Below, piece by piece: positions 1-12,789 of a stretch of DNA of 64,000 nucleotides. Made by a program: the position numbers and the translations under genes. Numbering within the stretch: position 1 is the first letter of the stretch; the number at the start of each line of letters is the position of its first letter. The stretch is from Sclerodactyla briareus (taxonomy: Eukaryota; Echinodermata; Holothuroidea; Dendrochirotida; Sclerodactylidae), in contig JAODTK010001333.1 in the NCBI GenBank assembly GCA_026419785.1, forward strand, positions 124,001 through 188,000, written 5' to 3'. The notes beneath the pieces are model-generated. The model had not been told where the DNA came from, made no database searches, and saw only the letters and a program-made list of their open reading frames with translations.

Positions 1-2690
1 CCGGGAAAAAGAAAGACACCTTGCCCATCCGATCATATCTAATTCTCCCAAGACTGAATTAGGTCCTACTCTGCGGGCGTCTATACTACATCATTCCTAC
101 TGCTTGTAATTCTCACGTTATAAAAATAAAATCCCTGACTAGTCAGTGAGACATTCCTTTTCTGTCAAAGAGATGTTCTGTTACGGTAACCCGAGATGCC
201 AATATCATGTTCCCAAACTAACTGATTGAGGCGAGGGTGCGAACCCTCCTCTCAACATTTTGGCCTGTGATCATCGCAGACGGTTTGTTCTTTGTTATCA
301 GCTACCAACGTTTGTCCTTCGACCCTGTACTCAAGGTTTTGTGCATTTAGTATGCATTTGCCATAATAACTGCTAAGTGTTGGGTTTTAGGATTAATTGT
401 CCTCATCACGGAAGGGATGTCCTCATCACGCTAGGGTCAGTAGTATACATTGGAATACGTGATGATTCAGGCAAGAGAATGCGTACTGGTGCGATCTAGG
501 CCATACATTTTGTATGCGAATTACACACAGTGGAAACATGAAAAATCCCCGTTGATCGCCATTTTGAGTCACCCAAATTAAACTTGCGTCCCTCGCCCTC
601 AGCTAGTGCTTAGCACTGGGATGATACACGAGTATAATTCACTTTCACACATACATAGTTCAAGTCGTGTTAATGGATGAACGATACACTGTTAAAAAAG
701 GCTGGGCAAATATTGAAAGCAGCGGCAGCGAACCCGAAAGTTGGGTAAAACCAAATTGACGAATCAATAGACAAAATTCACGTTAAGCGTATAGCTCATC
801 AGTGGAATGGATTTTCGATAGTAAGTCCATTTTTGCTGAACTTTCGAAGTAGCTGAATACTTGCCCAACGTTTTAACAGTGGCAAAAAAAAACATTCACC
901 CACTGATTGAGTTTGACGTGTTTTCCGCACAGATTTTTTCCTCTCAGATGTTGCGGTAAAATTAAAAGACGATAAGCTGTCTACTAGTCCCCGTCGTGAC
1001 TCCATCTAATTAAATGCGTTCCATCCACATCAATTAGGGATTAAGTGATGAACGGCCAGATGTTATATGATATGAACGTATCTGTCTCGATCCCAATGTT
1101 ATTTTGTGGGAAGGTTAACCCCTACTCATCATAGGATGAATAATAAAGTGAAACAGGGTTAGCCTTATCCTTCACAACGAGAAACTACCACCGGATAAAT
1201 TACCGATGCTTCCCCCCTGTTAGTACTAATATATCATAGATTTTTATGTTGTGCATATTAATTTCTTAATTTCTGTGATGAAAGTTTTAGATGTACAGTA
1301 TAAAGCAAATCTATATTTTGTATGTGCACTTTTAACCATGTTTTCTCCAGATTTTGAGGTGAAATAAAATAAATCCAAATCTATAGAGGGACGATGAACA
1401 CATTTCCGGATGTTTGCTCATCCCCCTCCCCCCCCCCCCCCCCCAGGCTGAATGTCGTCAACAACAAACATGGGAAGCCAAATGCTCAGGAGTCAATTAG
1501 CTAACTCTGCGTCCCATTAAACGCCATCACGCGAAGGAGCCAGTTATGCGTAGAGCCGACTACAGACGGGGAAGTTATCCTCAGCATCCGCCCTGGAAGA
1601 GCAGTAGCCTTCTCTCCGAGGGAATATGACAGTTTCCGTCAAACAACATGTGAATCATTCCGTGCATGATATGTGAAGATGGGAGGCATGTTCGCAATGT
1701 TGGTGACCAACGACTCTTTGCAGCATTAAGGCCACCCCAATTACCCTGTGGTCGAAAACATAATTGTTCTCCTCTTCTTGAAGATTTTGCTAATGCTAAG
1801 GATAGGAAGGCCTGACAAATTAAGGTAATCAAACGACTCAAGGCCATATTTTGTTGACTGAAAAATTCGATTATGATGTGCATTGGATATGCGGACTATG
1901 CATCGACAATCTCTTGACTCGTTTGTTCCAACTAAGAATTACCAATTACCAACAGGAAATAGGTCTATTCGCTCGTTGATTATCCCTCAGCTATTCACAC
2001 TAATGAACATTTGATTTTTATGACATTTACCATTTTAGGACAACAATGTTCCGAAGTTTGTGCCGGAATTGTTTGTTCATCTGTTTGTGCCTTCCCTGAA
2101 ATTATACATTACAATTATTCTCGATGGGGCTCATAACGGTCCAACCTTCCTATCATGCATCAGTCCTTGAACCCTAGGTATGTCGAGTTCTCATCTTACC
2201 ACGATAAGAGAGTATTATATATTGTAGCATATACAGCCAGCCCAGTCGTGGTAGGGATATAATTGCTAAGGGAGGCTAACAAAAAGCAGGGGGAAGGAGT
2301 TGGAGAAGGGCGGCACTGGTCATTACTGAAAATTCGGGCCTCCCTCCTCCTAGGGAGATTACCAGCAAATAGTTTAATATTCTGCAACTGTCCGCTACCA
2401 TGGGGAAATTATCCTGCAGCCCCCTAAACTAATTCGGCGATCGCCCAACCTACGGAAACTGATTGCTCGTGCCAAAATCTTGTGCCAAAAATCATACCCA
2501 AATGTCTGCAAGGGTTGCCACAGAATAAAAAAAAAAACCGTAACTGCGTAACCAGGTAACGTGCAGCTGCGTCAACAAAAAACAAAAAACGAGCGTATTC
2601 AAGTGTAACTCTATTGACCACATCGATCGGATTTATAATTCAGTCACGTGCATTTTTGCGGGTAGATTAGGGCAGCAAGTTTTAAGTTCT
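1..2690. other. Unassigned, no gene seen
   Basis: I see no protein-coding gene, RNA gene or recognisable transposon here. The open frames are short and look random. The one minus-strand frame of 100 codons at about 1,581-1,883 has no motif I recognise. A 17-base poly-C run lies at 1,428-1,444. A T-arm-like string near 230-255 was examined and rejected as a tRNA. Confidence 0.6.
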
Positions 2691-2694
2691 GGTT

Positions 2695-2795
2695 CTGATG
2701 AGTTACTGCGCAAACCCTACAAGCCGGGATGTAACGTGCATGTGTGGGCAGCTGAGCAGCATGCTAACCACTGAGGGTGGAAACTTAGGGTGAAT
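2695..2795 (-). repeat. Possible tRNA-derived SINE remnant
   Basis: Read on the minus strand, the segment contains a box-A-like string (CTCAGTGGTTAG) followed about 45 bases later by a weak box-B-like string (CGTTACATCCC, against the usual GGTTCGANTCC). That order and spacing is what a tRNA-derived polymerase III promoter would show. I could not fold a full cloverleaf, so this is a decayed SINE candidate and not a tRNA gene. The body and tail of the element are not delimited. Confidence 0.3.
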
Positions 2796-2799
2796 TAAT

Positions 2800-4865
2800 A
2801 ACTTCAAGGCTCACTAAATCCAATCCCTATGTCGGGAGGTGGTTCCACTCAGCAAAGGTTTCAGGAAATATTAATTATTTACGACCATCTTTAGAGCTTT
2901 GATTAGTTTCATTACACAAATGAATGAGAGGTATGGGCACTAGTGGAAACACCTCTAGAAGGAGATGATAATAGGGATCCGTGTCAATTGCGACTCCTTC
3001 ATTGAGGGAGTCAACCTTTTGGCAGCCTCCAATGCTCCGAGATCCAACCCAGACTTTAAATGATATCTGTTACAATGGCCGTATGACGGTAATTTTGCAA
3101 ACACATCTTGTACAACATTTTTGAAGAAAATTCATTTAGTGACCATTGTACTTCAACGCACCAATCTTGTGGAGGAAAATATGACGATCTGATCGAAGGT
3201 CGCATGCCTTTTTAAAGCATAATTAAAACTCATCGACTGTTTCTGTACGTTACATGGATGCATCCACCAAAAATATCAAATTGATTATGGTGTGTACTGC
3301 GTTTTATCGGTCAAAGTAGTTTATAAATAATGCATTGGCCAGAACACGGCACATGAAATATTCCAGGAAAAAGCATCAAAGGGCAAGCAGCGGCGTTTAT
3401 CACATTCCACGCGCTACTAACCAACGTCGCGCCAAAACCTGGCTTCAGAGAAACAGACGCTTGAGTGTGCGTTGTTTCTGTAGCTACTTAAGACGCGCGC
3501 GCAAAAATCGGAACACGCATACTCCTCGCGTCAGTGCTTAATTTCGGGTAGTCTCACGTTAAGACGATGGTACTCGATATTCCCGATTAAATACCTGCAG
3601 CTTTATGTACACCACTCCCGGAAATTCCGCAGTGCGCCATCACGGACACACATACTCTCGAGTGTTTGTGTTTGAATCATCGTATTGTCCAAATGAATTG
3701 CTCCCAATATTTGATGAAGCCGATCACAACACTGATAGGCAACACACCCCCGCTCCGGATATTCATGAAGGGTTGGACCGTAACAGCTGTTACCACAAAT
3801 GACATCGAGGATTGCCGTTTAGCAGTTTGACATGATTCTTCTCACACGACCACGCCCACATTTGGTAACTTGGACAAGACGATTATTTCAGTCAGTCGGG
3901 ATATTCTTTCTTTTGTGTAGACAGATAAGAACAATACAGCTTCAAGGAGGGCTAAAACAATATCTCTCAACGCAAGACTAGATTTCGGGCGTGTTATGTT
4001 CAACAACCGTTTGGACGCGGCATGTTTGATACAACAGTCCATGGCATAATCTAGCAGGAAAGTTCCTCGTGACGTCGAGAGTGGCCCTTTGTACAGGTGA
4101 AAAAAAAATCATTTTCACTGACGTCGAAGTCAGATTTTGATAATCTGAATGACCATTTGTATCTTTCGATAACTTTCCCAGCAAAATTACGAAGTTGTTT
4201 TTCGTAGCTACTGTACTTACTACAGTAAGTATTCTCTACAATGATCACGAAGCTTTGTAGAACTTTGAAGCTGCTCACACGAACTAACGGATACTTGCTA
4301 TTACGTATCTCATTAAAATTCAGTCTCGAACGTAACTCTCCAATATATCGTGTAAATAAATGATCGTTCCACTCATAGCTCAATGCTTATTTCTTGTTTC
4401 TATTCGTTGATCAGAGTGGACATTCATGCCCCTTGCATTGCCTGAGGATTGGGCGTGTTTTCCGATATGGATATAAGGCCTTGGAGAGAACAGATTTGTG
4501 CCCTCCGGGTCGACAGTCATGCGCACAGGGGACTCACGAATACTTCTACCTCAGACGGTCCCTCCCCACTCTCATCTCTCCACAGGTCAATGAGGGAGGC
4601 TATAGCTCATATCAGAAACTTTAACATTTAACAAAATTTACATGTGAAATGTCACAGACGTGCTTACTCTGCGATATTGCCTAAGGAATACAAAGGGGGA
4701 ATCGTACCAGCGCACTATGAGCAACATATAGCATGTCTGACAAATTTCCCATTTTCCACAACAAATGACGCTATCTGATCAAGCAATAGGGTTCTACTGA
4801 ATTTCAACTAAATAACGAAGAAACATTCTGAACTGTTTGGTAATTACAAGCATTTTCCAACTTTG
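2800..4865. other. Unassigned, no gene seen
   Basis: No gene or known element is recognised. Frames such as the arginine-rich plus-strand one at 3,335-3,541 and the 110-codon minus-strand one at 4,051-4,383 have no motif, no neighbouring exon and no codon-use signal that would support them. Confidence 0.55.
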
Positions 4866-4867
4866 AC

Positions 4868-5512
4868 TTCAGTCGAACTCTCATCTGACTCTGAAAGTGT
4901 GGCCCTCATGTATACATCACGGTGAACACGCGTACCGAGTTTGAGTTGCATCCATCTAGGTGGGGTCGATTTTTTTTTATCATGTTACCGCACTCTTTCA
5001 CAACTGTCTCACATAGTTACCTTTGTTCGTTATAAGAAATTGACGCCACACACTTGATTCCGAGTTATCAAATAATCTACTGCATTGGCCTGCGGTTACC
5101 TCAGGTGGCCTCGGACCTTACCTCAAACCGATAGGGTTCATGTACTTATCACGGGGAACACACATACCAAACACGGGCGTCATCCATTAATATGGGGTCG
5201 AGTTATCGTGTTAACGAGCTAACGAGACAAAGAAAAAATCCTCCGATTTAAACCAAAAACAAAAGAGTTTCCTGTAATCCCAATGATAAAGCTACATACC
5301 CAATTTCAACTTGATTGGGCCAACTATTCTGGTCGAATAGATAGTTTTCACAAGGTTGTCAGACCTCGAACTCCGGTGACTTCAGATGACCTCCGACGTC
5401 CTTACCCCAAAACAATGCGGTTGGTGTACTTTATCATGAGAAACACTCATGTCGAGTATGACTTTCATCCATCAGTGAGGTCGCGCTATCGTGTCACAAG
5501 GTGGGCGTCACA
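4868..5512. repeat. Three-unit tandem array of a dispersed repeat
   Basis: Three related blocks follow one another, ending near 4,990, 5,215 and 5,510. Each runs through the same order of landmarks: a GACTTCAG or ACCTCAGGTGGCC-like string, a 'catgtac/atac-tatcac-ggggaacacac' core, a 'catccat' string, then 'ggggtcgagttatcgtgtta'. The units are about 225-290 bases apart and clearly diverged. No coding is seen. Related AGGTCA-rich, GTCGAGTTAT-like segments recur near 40.8, 42.4 and 44.4 kb, so this appears to be a tandemised copy of a dispersed family. Its class is unknown. Confidence 0.55.
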
Positions 5513-6204
5513 CACACACACGCATTATCCATACATACATGTTTCACTGTTTATTGCATTTTACCACAGTAATGAAAATTGCTGACAAGATACAATACAT
5601 GCGGATACATTTACAATGCAATATAATGTTTGCGGGGAAGTTACGATAACCGATCCAGCCTCACACGCTGATATGGCCGAACAGCCTGGCACGTTTCCCA
5701 TACTGATGGATGCACTAATGCTGATGTAATAGCCTTACTTTCGGTATTGCTGAATCCCAGCAGTCGCAATCCAGGGACAACACGATCACGGACAACAACT
5801 ACCACACTCAACATGAATATCAATTTACAGGTGTATCCCTTGTCGAGTGTTATTAGTTCTTTAGTCGTTGAGTGGCTGGTATTTCCGAGATTTGAACACG
5901 TAGGTTCTTTCGATGAGAGCATCGAATGGGCAAAATACCTCAATTAGGAATGATCTGAAATTTTGCTCCGTGCATGGGGAACTTACAAGTGGGGGAGCGC
6001 CAAAATATCACCAGTAGTGAGTGATTGTATGGTATATGCTTTGATACATTTTTGGTTCCATTCTCAATCTTTGGCTCAATGCCGTCTTGTTGAGAAACAT
6101 AACAGCTGCGAAAACGTATACAGTCTATTCGTTAGCACGATGCACGGGTGTCTGGTGTTACAAAAGTAGCATGACTTCTGATAGGAATCAGGACGATCCC
6201 GTTC
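5513..6204. other. Unassigned, no gene seen
   Basis: The overlapping open frames on both strands around 5,641-5,947 are mutual shadows without motifs. No element is recognised. Confidence 0.5.
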
Positions 6205-8175
6205 CTGAGTAAATTGCACTCAGTAATATGTCTGTAACCTAAGGTATGAGCCACGCGCTGTCGGGACGAACAAAAGGCATGGTAAGATGCAGATCATCGG
6301 ACGAAACATATCTGAACGCGAATAGCATCCTTGTTGAGGCACGGTGTGCGCGTTTACCATTAATGACAAGTTCAACTTCAGCATCTCTCTGTTCTCGGGA
6401 TCTGAATTACCCCATATAATGGCAAACTTAAGATCATCAACAGAATGTCCCACTGTTGAAATGGGCGGCAACTGGGAAGCCCAACACTGTTATCTCGATG
6501 CTCTGTTTTATGGTTTTTAAACCTGAGCGGAAGTTAGGGGAGGTTTGCCTACATACCGCGATGGGACACTTCGAGCACAATCCGGAGGTACACGACGTTT
6601 AGTGGGATCACAATCGAATCTACCCGGCTTAATAGTGCCCCCGCTGGTAGGGAAATTTCCTTGTCAATCACCATATGCTGCACACCCGACACTTGGTTTG
6701 CCGCACCGGATATTCCAAATCTCTCTTCTGTAGGTAATCCATTATGAACCAGAAGAGACTTTAGGTTAGGGGTATGTTTGGTAAGCATATATTAGGTGGC
6801 AGAGTAAATTCATCAGCATGACTGGGATCTTGCCTAAGGCCGCGCCAAGAATCCCAACCAATATCCCAACAGTCCCCCTTGACTTTAGGATCATACGTGC
6901 TTGACTAAGGGACGCGGGAGTAGCCTTCCTTATCTTAAGGTGAAAGGGTAGCCCGTTTCGATTTTTGACACTCACTTAATTTGTCTAGTTACCACTGAGA
7001 GCGGGTATCCCCGTCCTCAGGAATTGGCAGCAAGGGCGTTAGCTGGGATTGGTAAACCTGAACTCATAACAAGCGCCTGAGCGGTATAGCTGACTATACA
7101 CAAGTGAATCTCTGAATGCAAGGGGTGTAAACTGCATACCCTAGATATTCTGGAGCATCAGTCGGTTTCGCAATAGATTGGACGTGGATAGGGAGTTAGC
7201 CTGAACAATACCCTTGACATCCGGAATGGTATCGCTGTGGTGGAGCATTCATGCGTGAATTTAATGGACTGGTGAAGTGTTCACAAAGTCCAAGAACACA
7301 TTGATAGATTCATGACCAATGCTCCCTATCTGAAAATTCATCGGATTCTAGCGAGTGGTAAAATATGCGGGTTTCAAAAGCACTGCATCTAAGATCTGAC
7401 GCTCCAATTTATCCATAAAAATGTTAGCGTAAGCAGGCGCCATCTTAGTCCGCATGGCCCTGTACCATTACCTGCACGTATTGTTACCCGCCCGTTAAAT
7501 CAAAATTATTGTGTTTCAGGACAACTCATAAGAGTGGGCAATTGTCCTCAGGTATATCTAGTGTGGGACCCTCACGTAGTAATTCACTACATGCCTGGAC
7601 GCCTTCGTTGTGGGGGATATTCGTGTAGAAGGCAGAAACGTCCATGGTGACGAGTATGGAATGATCTGGGAGATCAGGTATCTCTTCAAGCTACGCAGTA
7701 AATGGGATGTATCACGGGTGTAGCTGGGAAGAAGGTCCATAAGGGGCTGCAAATAGGATAAGTTCTCAGTCAGCGTACCAACAGCACTGACTATAGGGCG
7801 GCCTGGTGGGGCGATATCTAAACGCCTAGCATGCTCAATGACATTATCATATCGGAGCTATCGACACTGATACCTGGGCCTAATTTCTTGGCAACAAGCG
7901 ACGCTAACTTGTGATCTCGGGTAGAGTATAAAAACATCCAGGTTTGGGAGACTTAGGTAAAAATGGCAAAATCTTACGTGATGAAGCAGGATCAAACGAA
8001 TCCAAAATGTTCAAAAGTTCATTTCGAAATGCTGATGTCGGATCCTCGGTGCACCTTTGGTAGAACGTCTCATCGTGAAGTTGGCGTTCAGCTTCTCCAA
8101 TGTAATCCTCAGTGCCTCGGACACCAACCGCTCCCTCCCTTGTCCGCTGCTTGATGGTGAGCGCATTTTTCGTCC
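6205..8175 (-). mobile_element. Penelope-like retroelement remnant (RT + GIY-YIG)
   Basis: A decayed Penelope-like element is read from 8,175 down to 6,205. Near 8,160-8,000 the frames give an N-terminal motif close to 'IKQADKGG', with the family's 'Y..EAERQLHDETFY' continuation, then 'FLPKSPKPG' (family: FYxLPKxHKPG). Near 7,800 there is 'PPGRPIVSAVGTLTE'. At 7,610-7,660 comes RT motif A, '[17 protein letters not shown]', followed by a degraded motif B (family: QGTAMGTxMAP) near 7,450. Downstream, about 6,790-6,550, the spacing resembles the region before the GIY-YIG nuclease ('NVVYL'). At 6,470-6,300 a frame gives 'PISTVGHSVDDLKFAII', matching the conserved GHSxDDLxxxxI of the GIY-YIG C-terminus. 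Penelope enzymes reverse-transcribe at a nicked target. The frame shifts several times and stops are present, so it is inactive. No terminal repeats were identified. Confidence 0.8.
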
Positions 8176-8605
8176 AGAACGCGCGCCTGCATTTCCTTCT
8201 TGTGCGTATTACCAGTCTGGTAACTTATTGCTTCACCCTCATCGCACTCCACAGTATCCCGTACTTCATTTACGGTCGCGTATACTAGTGTACTACACGC
8301 CGTCTATTATTTTGTGTCGTCTTCATTCAATCTCTTTTACGCTCTAGTATGCAGCCAGCGCGTACAACTTGACTTAACATTTACCAAATTGTTTCTATTG
8401 TTTCGCACAAATAGCAACGCGTACGTTGATTATAAACGTCTCAGGAGTGTTTTGTATGATTTTCAGTGTTTGCAATGCATGATAAATTAAGTGTTCACTC
8501 ATTGTACAGTTGACAAAGTTACCAGGAGGTCTTCTAAATATCCTGTTGTTTAATACTTGCTATTATAAATCGTTGAATTTTGAAAAGGCACTACTGTTTT
8601 CTTCC
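8176..8605. other. Unassigned spacer
   Basis: This is AT-rich DNA between the Penelope-like element and the AT microsatellite. The 5' end of the Penelope-like element may extend into it, but I see no motif that proves this. Confidence 0.45.
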
Positions 8606-8611
8606 ATATAT

Positions 8612-8645
<34 letters not shown>

Positions 8646-8662
8646 ATATATATATATATATT
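8606..8662. repeat. (AT)n microsatellite
   Basis: This is an AT dinucleotide run with a few TAATAT interruptions. It directly precedes the recognisable LINE sequence that starts near 8,663. Confidence 0.95.
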
Positions 8663-10335
8663 CAGTCCCTGAGTAATGAGAATACTCCATTCGGAGCTCG
8701 GCCACTGTTTCGTGGGGAGCTCACTGAGCGAACGAGATATCTGAGAAGGGTGATATGGTTCTCTTTTTCTCTGTCAGCTACACCATATATAGCTATAAAG
8801 CTCCGGGTCCTGACGGAGTTTATCCTTCTTACTAAAATCCTTTGCCGACGAGTTGTCTGTTCCATTAGCTATTATTTTCAATAAGACTCTGCCATAAGGT
8901 ATTGTTCCGGATGATTGGAGGAGGCAAATGTTTCTCCTATTTTCAAGAAAGGTAAACGGTCTCTTCCTTGTAATTACAGGCCAGTCAGTCCTACTATTTT
9001 TGTCTGCAAGGTAAAGTGAATCAATCATTCGGGATCATATGGTTGATTATTTCAATGAGCATAGTCTGATTAGGGGTTCTCAGCACGGGTTTAGGAAAAT
9101 CGTTCGTGTTTGACTAATCTCGTTGGAATTTATGGAAGATGTTACATGTTCTGTTGACAACGGCAATGCTGTTGATATAATTTTTCCTGGACTTTCAGAA
9201 AGCTTTTGACAAGGTTCCTCATGAGCGTCTCTTGTCAAGTTGGAGAGCTTTGGCATGAAAGGAATGTCCTTAAGTGGGTTCGTGGTGGCTTCATAATAGG
9301 GAAAACGAGTTGTCATTAATGGGCGGTCGTCTTCTTGGCAAAAGGTCACTAGTGACGTTCCCCAGGGATCGGTTCTCGGGCCGTTACCCTTCTGGCGTAT
9401 ATTGACTATCTTGAAGTTTCTGTCTTCCAGGGTTAGAATTCGCAGACTATACCAAGTTGTATCTGGAGGTCGGTTCGAATGATGATGCTAAAATTGTTCA
9501 GAGGGATCTGGATATAATTTCCGAATGGTCTTCCGACTGGCAAATGTTTTTCAAGTGCAAAGTTATGCATGTTGGTTTTCAATCGCAACGCTTCCTTAAA
9601 GTTAAATGGCCAAATTCAGGAGGTGATTTCCAGAAAGAATCTTGGGTTTGTTTTGATTCTCTTTTTTTTTTAAACCTTCCAAGCAGTGTGCCGGAGCTGC
9701 TAGAAGAGGTAATTGGATTTTGGCTTGATTGAACGTCACTTCAGTTTCCTTGATAATGATATTGTTGTAAAGCTGTTTAAGCAACTGGTGAGACCGCACC
9801 TGGAATATTCTGTACAAGTGTGGAATCCCTACTTGCAAAAGACAAGCATGTAATTGAAAACGTTCATCGGAGGGCAACTAGAATGATTCACTGTCTTAAA
9901 ATTTATCCTACGAGGAAAGATCGGCGTCTCGGTCTAACTACCATGGCGCTGAGGCGAATTTGGGGTGACTTGATCCAGGTTTTTCAAATTGTCCCATGGA
10001 CTCGATGAACTGTCCTTCCACTACTACTTCTTTGAATTTTCCAATGTTACTGCAAATAGGAGGCCACTGTCTCAAGCTTCGTGGCCAGCGCTGCAGATTT
10101 TACATTCGTAAATATTTCTTTCTCGCAGAGAGTGATCAATGAGTGGAATTGTCTTCCTGAAAATTTTGTTCTCTCTCTCCTAATAGTGGTGAATGCGTTC
10201 AAGAACATCTTGATTTTAATTTTTCAGGAATCACTGAGGCGATTATTAGTGGTTTGGTATCATTTTTCTTTCTGGGATGTCCGTGGCTCCGGGGTCGTAT
10301 GCGGATTTTGTCCTTCCTGACCATTATTCCTAAAC
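8663..10335 (+). mobile_element. CR1/L2-like LINE remnant, RT to C-terminus
   Basis: This is a non-LTR retrotransposon fragment in several frames. Landmarks in order are: 'APGPDGVY' near 8,805; 'PLAIIFNKTLP' near 8,870; 'GIVPDDWRR' near 8,900; 'GSQHGFRK' near 9,080; the palm strand resembling 'DFQKAFDKVPHERLL' near 9,190-9,225; 'PQGSVLGP' near 9,360; 'EFADYTKLY' near 9,437; 'DLDIISEWSSDWQMFF' near 9,515; 'RPHLEYSVQVWNPYLQK' near 9,795; 'NVHRRATRMIH' near 9,865; 'RLGLTTMALRRI' near 9,930; 'FSQRVINEWNCLPENFV' near 10,125. The order and wording match the CR1/L2 group of LINEs. The catalytic FADD reads FADY. No endonuclease domain is visible, so the copy is 5'-truncated (usual for LINEs) as well as frameshifted. 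Confidence 0.88.
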
Positions 10336-12785
10336 AAACTAACTAACCATGTTTCACGAAATTAGGCGCAAATAATAGTACTTAATTTAGGAGCGCCGAA
10401 TTCCAAACCAAGGCGGCCCAAGGGCTTCACCGCATGCCTAAGCTCCTCCCTTCCGCCAACCTCCCGCTCCCGCCCGGCTCCGCTGGGTCCCCTAGCAAGT
10501 GATCAGTGCCCCCACAGTGCATGACTGTCGTATTTGGACTAATAGCGAGAGTTTATAACACGCTGCCTTGTCAAGCGCTGGACATTGTTCAGAGACCATT
10601 CTGGAGTGTCTATCCACTCCACAGTCTACTTCGCATTTGTTCTGTGTCTTGGGCCTTCGCCCTATTGTTATTCAGTTCGATGTGCGTATAGGCCTATGCA
10701 CATTTCAAATCTTGTCCGTGATTGTCACCTTTCGGGCGGTATCACTTTATTCTGAAACCGATAGACAGTGATCTGATGAAATGGCAGTGGTAATTGTCGA
10801 GAAAAAAATCCTGCCTCCAATTGTAATATACGGGCACATCCTATTTTAACTTTCTGCTTCGAGAAGGGGGGGGGGGGTGCGCTTCGCTTACCCTACAAAA
10901 CCAAGTCCTATTTTTGTGTGAATTGCTATCATTGGGACAGCGTACATTGTTCTGCTGCGATGTCGCTGAATGAATACGATTATGGCGACATTAAGGCGTC
11001 ATGCCCTAGGTACGCATGATGATTTTGAAGCTCTGAACGCTTACCTCGGTTATCGTTAATTTTCAGTACCAAGCGTTTGTGTTGATTTATGTCAGTATAT
11101 TTGTGGAGCCGCTGACGGCCAGGATAGGTCAGTACACAACCTTATTTCTATTAAAAGCTATTAAAAGAGGTTCAGGTGTGACGTGTATCCTTGTGTAACC
11201 GTAACGGCGGCGATCATCATTCTTTCCGGTCCCTCGGTCTTTTGACGTGTACCGTACTTTACCATCGCGGAATCTGGTTTTACGCAGTATATTCTATGCC
11301 TTATTGTTGATGACGCATAACACTAGTTTTCCTGACGTGCGAGAGCGGAATCACCTGTTGACAGTTGCTGGGGGGGGGGGGGGGAAGGGTCCGGAGCAGT
11401 AAAGCGAAATGTGAAAAATACCTCGGTGTTTCAAAAGTCTCCCGACAAGTTGGAATACAGTCACTACCCCCGGGTGCAGAGTAGCACGCATTCTGCTCAT
11501 TCAATTAAGTTATTAAATAGAAGAACAGATACATAGCGTATCTGAATCAGGCCTGGGCAACTCTCATTGAGGTCACCGGAAGTCCGAGCATGGTAAGTAC
11601 TGAATTCCGATCAGTTTGACATTTACTATGCAGCTTCCTTCTGGAAGTTTATGTCACCCAAGGGTCACACCTGGGTGACATAACGTCTGAACTAAATTCG
11701 AGAAATATGTTTGCTCAATTCATTCGGGAAACATTCGACACAAATTACACGAATTATTCATATTTTAGGCCAAAAGTTATCTGCATCAGACAGGCGGGCA
11801 TCGAATTGGGCTCTTAAGATGACATTAGGTTTGAATCAACTGTTAGTTCCACCAGAATGTTGTTTTAAAAAACTGTTCCTGTGTTAATTGTTTTACCTCA
11901 AGGTATCCGTTATTCCTCAAGTTATTAACTCAATTACGAAGTCCCTGATTTATTTATGCCGGAACCCTTGGCTGCTCCCGTACAGGAGATACAGTGCTAC
12001 CCGGTCTCCACCACCACAAACTGGTTCCTTCGCAGAACACAATGTACAAGCTTGTCCACTTGTTTACTGACAATCAAACTATCGATTTATTGTTCCTGTC
12101 CATATCAGCCATATTGCCAGTGAATGTCGATGGCAAAGTTTCTTCTGTGTCTCGAGAAAGATTTGCAGATCATCAATCCCTCCCTGAACATTCAAAACAT
12201 GTAGACTTCTTCTTCCACAAATTGCCGAGTGACGACAGCGACGGACTCTTTTAATCGCCTCAATAAATCATCAGTAATCATTAAATAAATACCTATTGAC
12301 GTTACTAGCATGACTGTACGCATGAATATAGGAGCATCGTAGTATCTGAATCATTGCGGCTGATCGTGATTTTCATTAGACAAACATTATTCCATATACA
12401 CTTGCCTGTGAGGACTTTTTTTTCGGAAGCATTATGATTTTTATATTTTCAAAAGAAATTGTATATTCAATGACTTCATTCTGAGCGAAAGTTTTTCCTC
12501 CAACTACCTCACCCACTCGCCTGTAAACACCTATCTGCCGAACGACTCAGAACTGGCCCATTTCCTTTCGCGGTCCGCCCTCTGTGATCGGAATGGTACA
12601 CATGATACACTTACATGACGCTATCAAAATTCCGCCATTGTTCTGAACAATTCTCACAACACTACAGCTACTGATGACTATTTTGCTGTATATTGTGTAA
12701 AGGGAAAATACAGCAGGATAATCATCGGGCGGCAAGTGGTTTGTTGCTAGTCAGCTCCGTAGATACACAAACAATGTCCAGTGTC
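10336..12785. other. Unassigned; GC-rich patch and poly-G tracts
   Basis: No gene is recognised. A GC-rich patch lies at about 10,410-10,510. Poly-G runs of 12 and 15 bases lie at 10,866-10,877 and 11,370-11,384. The plus-strand frames at 11,888-12,254 have no motif. They precede a LINE on the same strand, so some of this DNA could be its very diverged 5' part, but I cannot show that. Confidence 0.45.
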
Positions 12786-12789
12786 CATT

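Noticed and set aside
215-262. T-arm-like string GAGGGTGCGAACCCTC
   Set aside because: The loop has the wrong size for a tRNA T-arm, and no D-arm, anticodon arm or acceptor stem is found at the right distance.
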